DNA from: Marchantia polymorpha subsp. ruderalis | Lineage: Eukaryota; Streptophyta; Marchantiopsida; Marchantiales; Marchantiaceae | Direction of reading: 5' to 3' | Assembly: GCA_037833965.1 (NCBI GenBank) | Contig: AP031353.1 | Span: forward strand, 12,340,501 to 12,404,500 | DNA: 64,000 nt | In this document: in pieces, positions 58,045 to 64,000 of the stretch | Position numbering within the stretch: position 1 is the stretch's first letter | How the letters are laid out: each line of letters starts with the position of its first letter | Made by a program: the position numbers and the translations under genes | Notes under the pieces: generated by a model | What the model was told of the DNA's origin: nothing | Databases searched by the model: none | What the model saw: only the letters and a program-made list of their open reading frames with translations

Positions 58045-59143
58045 GGTAGGGAGTTAGTGCGCGGCAGTCCGTCGCGCAGGAGGCGAAGCACGGGTTCCGC
58101 GGAGTGTAGTGTAGCGTGGTTCCGTGCCGGCGTGTAGCATAGTGCAGTGTAGTGCTAGTTAGGACTTAGAAGGTATAAAGTAGTTCAAGGCGTCTTGCCT
58201 TGGGATCTTTCCCAACATCAGAAGTGCAGATCAGGAACTCATTTTCTCTGCGTGTTTGTGTCCTTCGTTCTGTCACCACGCAAGAGGAGCTACACCTTAG
58301 CGATCCGCATCGTGTAGCTGAAGGCCTTCGACCGAATGTTCAGAGCTAGTACATTGGTTAGAGACTTGAGTGGTTCGAATCTACACCCGCGGGTGATGTC
58401 CGATGCTCAGAGCCAGTGACGAGTTAGATACTTGAATAGTTTCGCCCCTACACTTTCGGGTGATTGTTCCTGATTGTACTACTTCGGGATTTTTCCCCTG
58501 AATGCCAAAGTGAAGTTTTGTTACTTCGTGTAAGCCTTGGTTGTAAATTCAAGTTACGCTGCAGCAGGTGCCTTTGGGGTAACCCCTGTAGTATTTCTGG
58601 GAATGACAAGTGCCTAAGAATTCAAACTCTTCAATAGACTGTTGTGGTGTGTTACTGGAATGTTTCTCAGTGAGTCCTTCTGTGCGGACCTGTGTTCTCT
58701 GCGCGTTTTGTGAGTTGAGAGTGTTGTTCACCGCGTGTGAGTGACTTCTATCCGAAGTAGGAAGTCCAAACCGGGTTTCCTACGCTAGCAGCAAGCTAGT
58801 GGAAGGGTTGTAAAAGCCGGAGTTGGGAGTCACTGCCCGCAGCTTCGCTGAGTGTACTCCCGAGAGACTTTCCCCCTGAAATCTTGAGTAGAGGTCCTAA
58901 CGGATCTCTGGGTTGTGTTTCTGTAGTTTCAGGTGTGTGTGTGTGTTACGCTGCATTGTGCGACCTCCGAGTGCGCTCCGAGTGGACACTTGCAGTATTT
59001 TTGGGAGTGACAGTCGCCTGAGAATTCAAACTCCTCAATAGTCTGTTAAACGTGACACTTTGTACCCTGTGTGTTCCTCTGTCCCTCTGGGTTCGACCTT
59101 TCTACCACTATACTGCAGTTTTAGCCTTTAGTGGGTTATTACA
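58045..59143 (+). other. Trailer of the outer element
   Basis: Same layout as the nested copy's trailer: AAGGTATAAAGTAG near 58170, two related segments with ACGCTGCA...ATTCAAACTC(T/C)TCAATAG (about 58555-58645 and 58945-59045), and a terminal GGGTTCGACC...GGGTTATTACA. Confidence 0.7.
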
Positions 59144-59156
59144 TAAGAAGCCGTAT

Positions 59157-59199
59157 ACATCTGTACGATAAGCTTATAATACATCTGTACGATAAGCTT
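59157..59199 (+). repeat. 24-bp tandem duplication
   Basis: ACATCTGTACGATAAGCTT occurs twice, 24 bases apart, immediately outside the outer element's end. Confidence 0.8.
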
Positions 59200-60000
59200 C
59201 GAAGCAGCAGAAGGATGGCATAAGTCGAGGAGACCCACTATCCTTTCGACCGTGGTGGGAGAACTAAGTGTGCAGTAGGGAAGAATCGGTCCTCCAGTGC
59301 ACATCAACAATGACCAATTGCATCAATAGGATAAGGTTAAAAGCAGGAGAAGGATAGTATAAATTAAGAAAATCAACTGTCGTTTCAACACTGGTGGGAG
59401 AAGTAAGTGTGCAATGGTAGTAACCAGTACTCCAATGCACATCAACAATAAACGGAGAGCATTTGAGTTATGTCACGAAGACTCGGCTACTCCACAAGAG
59501 TCTATCGACTTGCAACGAAGACTAAGCTACTCCATTAGAGTCTATTGACGTGCAAGCCTCCATAGCCGAGCAGACTGGATAATTTTGAAATTTTATTCAT
59601 CATTGTTATTGGAATTGGTGGACAAAACTTTCTATTTTTTGAAGTGATTCGGTCCTCCAGTGCACATCAATAATGAACAAATGCATCAGTAGGATAAGCC
59701 TAGAAGCAGCAGAGGGATGGTATAAATCAAGAAAATCAGCTGTCGTTTCACAGTGGTGGGAGAACTAAGTGTGTAATAGAGAGGAATCAGTCCTTCAGTG
59801 CACATCAACAATGAACAAATGCATCATTAGGATAAGCTTAGGAGCAACAGAGTGATAGTATAAATCAAGAAAATCAGTTGTCGTTTCAATAGTGGTGGGA
59901 GAAATCTGTCCTCCAATGCACATCAACAACAAACGGAGAGCATTTGAGTTCCGTCACGAAGATCCGACTACTCCATTCGAGTCTATCGACGTGCAAAGGT
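59200..60000 (+). repeat. Degenerate tandem array, unit about 130-150 bp
   Basis: Units contain TCCTCCAGTGCACATCAACA, ATGCATCAGTAGGATAAG, AGCAGCAGA(G)GGATGGTATAA, TCAAGAAAATCAGCTGTCGT and GTGGTGGGAGAACTAAGTGT. Copies start near 59200 (partial), 59290, 59650 and 59790. Two are followed by AACGGAGAGCATTTGAGTT and GTCACGAAGA (59450 and 59930), so a higher-order unit also exists. No coding potential. Confidence 0.8.
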
Positions 60001-60580
60001 TTCTGCACTGTACAGCGCCGCGGCTAAGGAGAACTCAAAGCCCAAAAGATAGATAGTATGAGAAACATTATGCCAAAGAACTGAAAGATTTACCGTTCCA
60101 CTAAAAACACCACTGCACAAATAAACTGAAGTGAAATCATCCATGAATGAACACCGAAAGAGTAGTATTTTGCTATAAAAAGCATTAAGACATCGGAAAG
60201 CAATGTGTTCATAATATATATAATACACATTTGCATGTATTCATAAACTTTCATGTGCCAAGATGGAGAAATTTTTATAAAATTCAAAATTTCAAACTTC
60301 TAGACATAGAAAAAACGCAAAATAAATTTTTGAACCTTCGAACTGAAAACTTAGCTTTCTCGCTTGTCAGGTTTCTATCAGGTAGTCTTGGGCAAGTATC
60401 CATCGCGCAACGAGGATAAAAGTAATCAAAAAAATGAAACTTACCTCTTGATTATGAATCTATTCACTGAAGCGAATCATCATTTAGATTGATTGTATTT
60501 GTGTCAATCGAAAGCTCTCTACCTAAACTTTTTGGCAGGAAAAATCTACTTGCAGGCAAAGAGATCTTATTCATCTCAGT
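60001..60580. other. AT-rich intergenic, no recognised gene
   Basis: Short unfamiliar frames only. Confidence 0.4.
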
Positions 60581-60586
60581 TTGTAA

Positions 60587-62052
60587 TTTACTACTTTTGC
60601 ATTTTTCACGCAGTTGAGTGCTACGCCTGAATAACTCTTCTCTAATTGTCTCTCGTTTTCTTCTTTGAACTTTAAGTATAACATCAGGAAGAAGTTTGTT
60701 ATCACTAATAACATCACTGAACTATGATATAACACCGGGCAGAGCTGGACTATCATTGGTAATATTTAGATAGATACCGCTATCACCATTAACATCTTGA
60801 AGATGCAAGTTCAAATCCTGTAAGTTGTCACAAGTGATTACATATCTGGCGCAATAAAAATAAAAATGGAATCAAAGATATAAGCAATACATACATCTCA
60901 TTATACTATAAGAAATTTAATTCAATGCATATTAAAATCACTTACCAAAGAATTTATTGTATGGTATAGAGAACGTTTTTTCTTTAGATAGTTCTTTAGA
61001 ATTGAATGGCTTCTCTTTGCACCATGATACTTGTCAACAATCTCCAGCCACTTGGTCTGATAAACATGTCGGTTGTTGTGATTCAATCCTTGGGACGGAC
61101 TTGCCGATATATATTCTTTAAGTAGAAGCACAAAATGCGGATGCGCATTAATCTAAATCTGCACAGACGGTTGATTGTTTTCATGAAACATATAAGCTTC
61201 CCTTGTCATCTTTGCTTTTATGTTGTGCAAATCTTTCAAATGAATCGTGTTATCTTTAGCTCCTCTTATGGACCATGAAAGAGGTGTAGTATCATTAAAA
61301 GAACAGTTTGGACCTCCTACTTGAATTTTCTATTTTAAATGCATGTCAAAAACTTGTGGAATTGTCCAACCCCATCTGAACAGTTGCTCTATGTTCCGTC
61401 TGAGCTCGTTTGTAATTCGTGGAGCATATGCACACTTTGGACTCCAAGGAACAACCTCATTTTCTACAATTCTTCAGTGACAACTTTTCCCTTTATCATT
61501 ACAATGAGTCCTGCAACATAAATGAAAACATCAAGTTAATATTAATTCATATTTATGAAATAACATTTGGATAATAATAACGTACACATCAACAAGTTCA
61601 TACTGTAAAAACAATCAAACAAAATACTCTTACATTTGTCTGTGATATATGACTGCAGTCTAAGGTTCTAATTTGTAATATGTAAGAACAAAGTTACAAA
61701 AACATACTCTCTTCAATTGATCATTGAAGTTTATCTTTCTTGATCGTGGTATACTATTGTCTCCTATACCAAGAGGTGGATCTGTGCCTTTCTTGAGTAT
61801 CGTGTCTAGAATACAAGAAGTATGGTTGAATGGTCCAGAAGCACATTAATAAGTTACTTTTTTTATCCAAGCAGTTTTTGGGTCTGATCTATCATTGGTT
61901 TCAAATTGTTTCAAAGCTTGTTTCAAATTCTATATTTCTTCTGCCTTCATCATTCACAAAATCGTCTACCCTTTCACTTGGAATACGAGCTAACTCCACA
62001 AGAAAATGATGCATTTTCCAAGCCCACTGCAAATCATCTGCATGGAATGTTC
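60587..62052 (-). pseudogene. FAR1/MULE-like transposase remnant
   Basis: Minus-strand pieces in order: DDLQWAWKMHHFLVELARIP (about 62030-61970), DPKTAWIKKVTY, VVPWSPKCAYAPRITNELRR and GWTIPQVFDMHL (61480-61345), NDTTPLSWSIRGAKDNTIHL plus DLHNIKAK (61295-61210), VYQTKWLEIVDKYHGAKRSH (61060-61010), and RRKRETIREELFRRSTQLRE (60665-60600). The middle part resembles FAR1-like proteins common in bryophytes: 'TPELK...I..LL..G.P...I...H', then a D(I/V)RN block and a 'S...W...P...F..QE' block. Stops and frameshifts interrupt; one plausible GTAAGT donor lies at 60946. No transposase catalytic core is seen. Confidence 0.45.
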
Positions 62053-62170
62053 ATGTAGGAGGTGATTGAACAAAAATTCTACTGTCCATTGTGACACAAG
62101 TGTTCGTTTTTTTCAAGAAAAAACCAAGATTTAATTTTGGTTGGGTAAATGTAGCCAATAAATCGTCTCT

Positions 62171-62305
62171 GTAGACGATAGACACCTCTCCTTCCCTTCA
62201 ACTCCTAGTTGAGTGGAGGTATATCCATGTCTAAAATCTAACATGAACTATCTTCTAAAAAAAAAGATCACAATCAGCATATTCATCAGCCTATATCCTT
62301 ATCAT
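62171..62305 (+). repeat. Direct repeat, copy 1
   Basis: GTAGACGATAGACACCTCTC through CAATCAGCATATTCATCAGC and TTATCAT. It matches 63708-63844 with few changes. The 1.4-kb spacing suggests termini of a small element or a local duplication. Confidence 0.8.
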
Positions 62306-63487
62306 ATCGTCAATCTTACACCTCGCGAGCACCCCCAAAAATGCTCCTTGCTATTCGGATAGTGTCATAAGTCCACCATGATAGCAGCTCAAAGGCAACC
62401 AGCCAGCCAGTCAAGCATCAAACAAATGATGGGACAAAGAGTAGAATCAAGGCTTGTCAATTATTTCCCACTTCAGAGCTTCACTTGCAAATTATGGTGA
62501 TTTCCGTAGAGCTTCTCTTTTGTGCTAGAGAGATGCAGTCATTAATCTCATAGCTCTAGTGCCACTTTTCTACAACAACAAGCGAATCTTGAATTAGTAG
62601 TGGCAATAATTCATTGAGATTAACTCTCATTCACCTCAGCTTCACTTCTTCCGTCATCGCATCCAGCCACTAACCGTTCAAATCTACCCTGACATAAAAA
62701 CACTACAACCAACTATACTCTGGCCCTAAAGAAGAGTTCATATACTGTATTACTTTCATGAGCTGCAAGCTTTGGATGATCACATTATTTCCGCAATGGG
62801 TTGTCACTTCGATTGGACCACATAAAGAAACAACTGAAATTTCACCGACCTAAAGAGTCGAGGTATGCATGGCTTATTTTATCAATGATATAATAATAAT
62901 AAGAAAAGGGTATGCGCAGTGGGAACAACCTGAAAGATTAAGTGTCAATCTTTGTATGTACTTTTCTAAAAGAAAGTCAAATAGAATCCACTAAAGAGCC
63001 AATATAGTTTTTACATCATGTACATTCACATGTATGAAAGAAGGGTGCTTTATGGATAAAGAGGAGCGATAACGGGAAAATAAAGTAGAAGATAGCTACA
63101 TCTTCAGTCTAAAATTGAATAAATCGTATCTAAGAATCTCTGAACACAATGTCTTAGTTCGTTTAATCTTACTTCTGCATCTCGCTACATAGTATCTAAG
63201 GTTCTCTTCATTCATGAGTATGTTGACATGTGAGATGCCAAATCCGCCCATTAAACTAGTACTCTATACCCTTTCTTTAAAAACTTGGACTAGATGACAG
63301 GTTGACATTCCTCGACTTAAAAGTCAGTGTTTTTAGTTCATCTTGGATTTGAGAATGTGAACATGTGTTTCAACAAAGTTTTTTAGCGGTTTCGTTGTAT
63401 CAACAGCGTCATGGATGCCAACTTACGTAGTGGTGGTATAAAACGTAGTAGACTCCTAATTGATTAATCCTGAACAGAAAGAAAATT

Positions 63488-63735
63488 CAAAAAGAATGCA
63501 TAGTAAGGAGGTAAGAATTTTCTATTTGTACCCCATAGTACAAATAGCTCATTGTACAATCAAATAGCTAGCTGATGAAGTGTGTAGACGATAGACACCT
63601 CTCCTTCCCTTCAAAAAGAATGCATAGTAAGGAGGTAAGAATTTTCTATTTGTACCCCATAGTACAAATAGCTCATTGTACAATCAAATAGCTAGCTGAT
63701 GAAGTGTGTAGACGATAGACACATCTCCTTCCCTT
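63488..63735 (+). repeat. Near-perfect tandem duplication, unit 124 bp
   Basis: CAAAAAGAATGCATAGTAAG through GTAGACGATAGACACCTCTC and CTTCCCTT is repeated head to tail (63488-63611 and 63612-63735) with almost no change, hence recent. An internal TTTGTACCCCATAGTACAAA palindrome lies in each copy. Confidence 0.9.
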
Positions 63736-63844
63736 CAGCTCCTAGCTGCGTCGAGGTATATCCATGTCTAAAACCTAACATGAATTATCTCCTAAACAAA
63801 AAAAATCACAATCAGCATATTCATCAGCCTAAATCTTTATCATA
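63708..63844 (+). repeat. Direct repeat, copy 2
   Basis: Second copy of the 62171-62305 segment. It overlaps the end of the 124-bp tandem unit, so the tandem duplication arose next to this repeat. Confidence 0.8.
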
Positions 63845-64000
63845 GAATCTTTTAAGAAAAAATAGAGATACTTTAGCTTCATCAAATCTACTAAAAAGAA
63901 ACTGAAGTACTTTGAACTTCATGAAATAATTTGAAACTGAAATAGACATTGATAGTTTGATAGTTTGACACTCAATCAGGCCATTCATATGAGATGCATT

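Larger units (their letters stand above)
48623..59143 (+). mobile_element. Outer copy of a GC-rich coiled-coil-protein element (split by a nested relative)
   Basis: Begins TGTGGTACCCCACTTTTGG and ends ...GTGGGTTATTACA, the same ends as the nested copy. Without the insertion it is 5183 bp: leader to 50011, coding region 50012-51502 plus 56841-58044, trailer 58045-59143. No reverse transcriptase, integrase, protease or RNase H is recognisable, and the two ends are not direct repeats of each other. The flanks (ACATG and TAAGA) give no clean target duplication; TACAT occurs at 48617-48621 and at 59140-59144 but overlaps the end. The element is much richer in GC than its surroundings. Confidence 0.85.
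62053..64000. other. Repeat-rich AT region, no recognised gene
   Basis: No coding sequence recognised. It contains a pair of direct repeats and a tandem duplication, listed separately. Confidence 0.5.

Noticed and set aside
48623..59143. CRISPR-like or integron-like interpretation of the repeated palindromes
   Set aside because: Spacing is irregular, there are no uniform spacers, and the context is a eukaryotic transposable element.
48617..59144. TACAT as a 5-bp target duplication of the outer element
   Set aside because: At the right end it overlaps the element's own TTACA terminus as defined by the nested copy, so it may be coincidence.

Overview
This window looks like nuclear DNA of a land plant, probably a non-seed plant such as a liverwort or moss. 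Genes are few and carry GT-AG introns. The families are plant families: a DUF791/MFS_5 transporter, a plant-type NudC-domain-2 chaperone, an MSS4-like zinc protein, and a decayed copy of the chloroplast helicase ISE2/DExH15. Much of the rest is transposon debris. The bryophyte assignment rests on my recollection of similar coiled-coil retroelement proteins and FAR1/MULE-like transposases in Marchantia; it is inference.

Layout. 1.2-4.6 kb (-): complete seven-exon MFS_5 gene with a GC-rich, pyrimidine-rich upstream region. 7.7-20 kb: extremely AT-rich desert with two inserted elements bearing long terminal inverted repeats (11.9-12.7 and 16.9-17.8 kb). 21.9-22.4 kb (-): 3' part of an MSS4-like gene. 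24.6-28.9 kb: no recognised gene, GC-rich around 27.4-28.4 kb, one perfect 17-bp hairpin. 29.2-31.8 kb (+): NUDCD2-like gene in five exons. 35.4-36.8 kb (-): intronless multi-C2H2 zinc-finger gene with a TATA box. 38.8-41.5 kb: mosaic of dead, intron-free gene fragments (PP1 phosphatase, ISE2 helicase, probably NOC1/CEBPZ) followed by a two-copy tandem repeat. 43-46.9 kb (-): wrecked Ty1/copia elements. 48.2 kb (-): orphan last exon of a dienelactone-hydrolase gene.

48.6-59.1 kb is the most unusual region: two members of one 5.2-5.3 kb GC-rich element family, one nested inside the other in opposite orientation. The inner copy has TG...CA ends and a 5-bp target duplication (ACGCA), and removing it restores the outer copy's reading frame. 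The elements encode a long Ala/Pro/Arg-rich coiled-coil (gag-like) protein. I see no reverse transcriptase and no matching LTRs. They are peppered with short perfect palindromes (GCCTACGCGTAGGC, GCCTGTGCACAGGC, GCGCCTTCGGCGC types) in both the leader and the coding region.

59.2-64 kb: tandem arrays, a FAR1/MULE-like transposase remnant (60.6-62.05 kb, -) and direct repeats.

The four intact or near-intact genes do not form a pathway. Most of the sequence history here is transposition, gene-fragment capture and decay.
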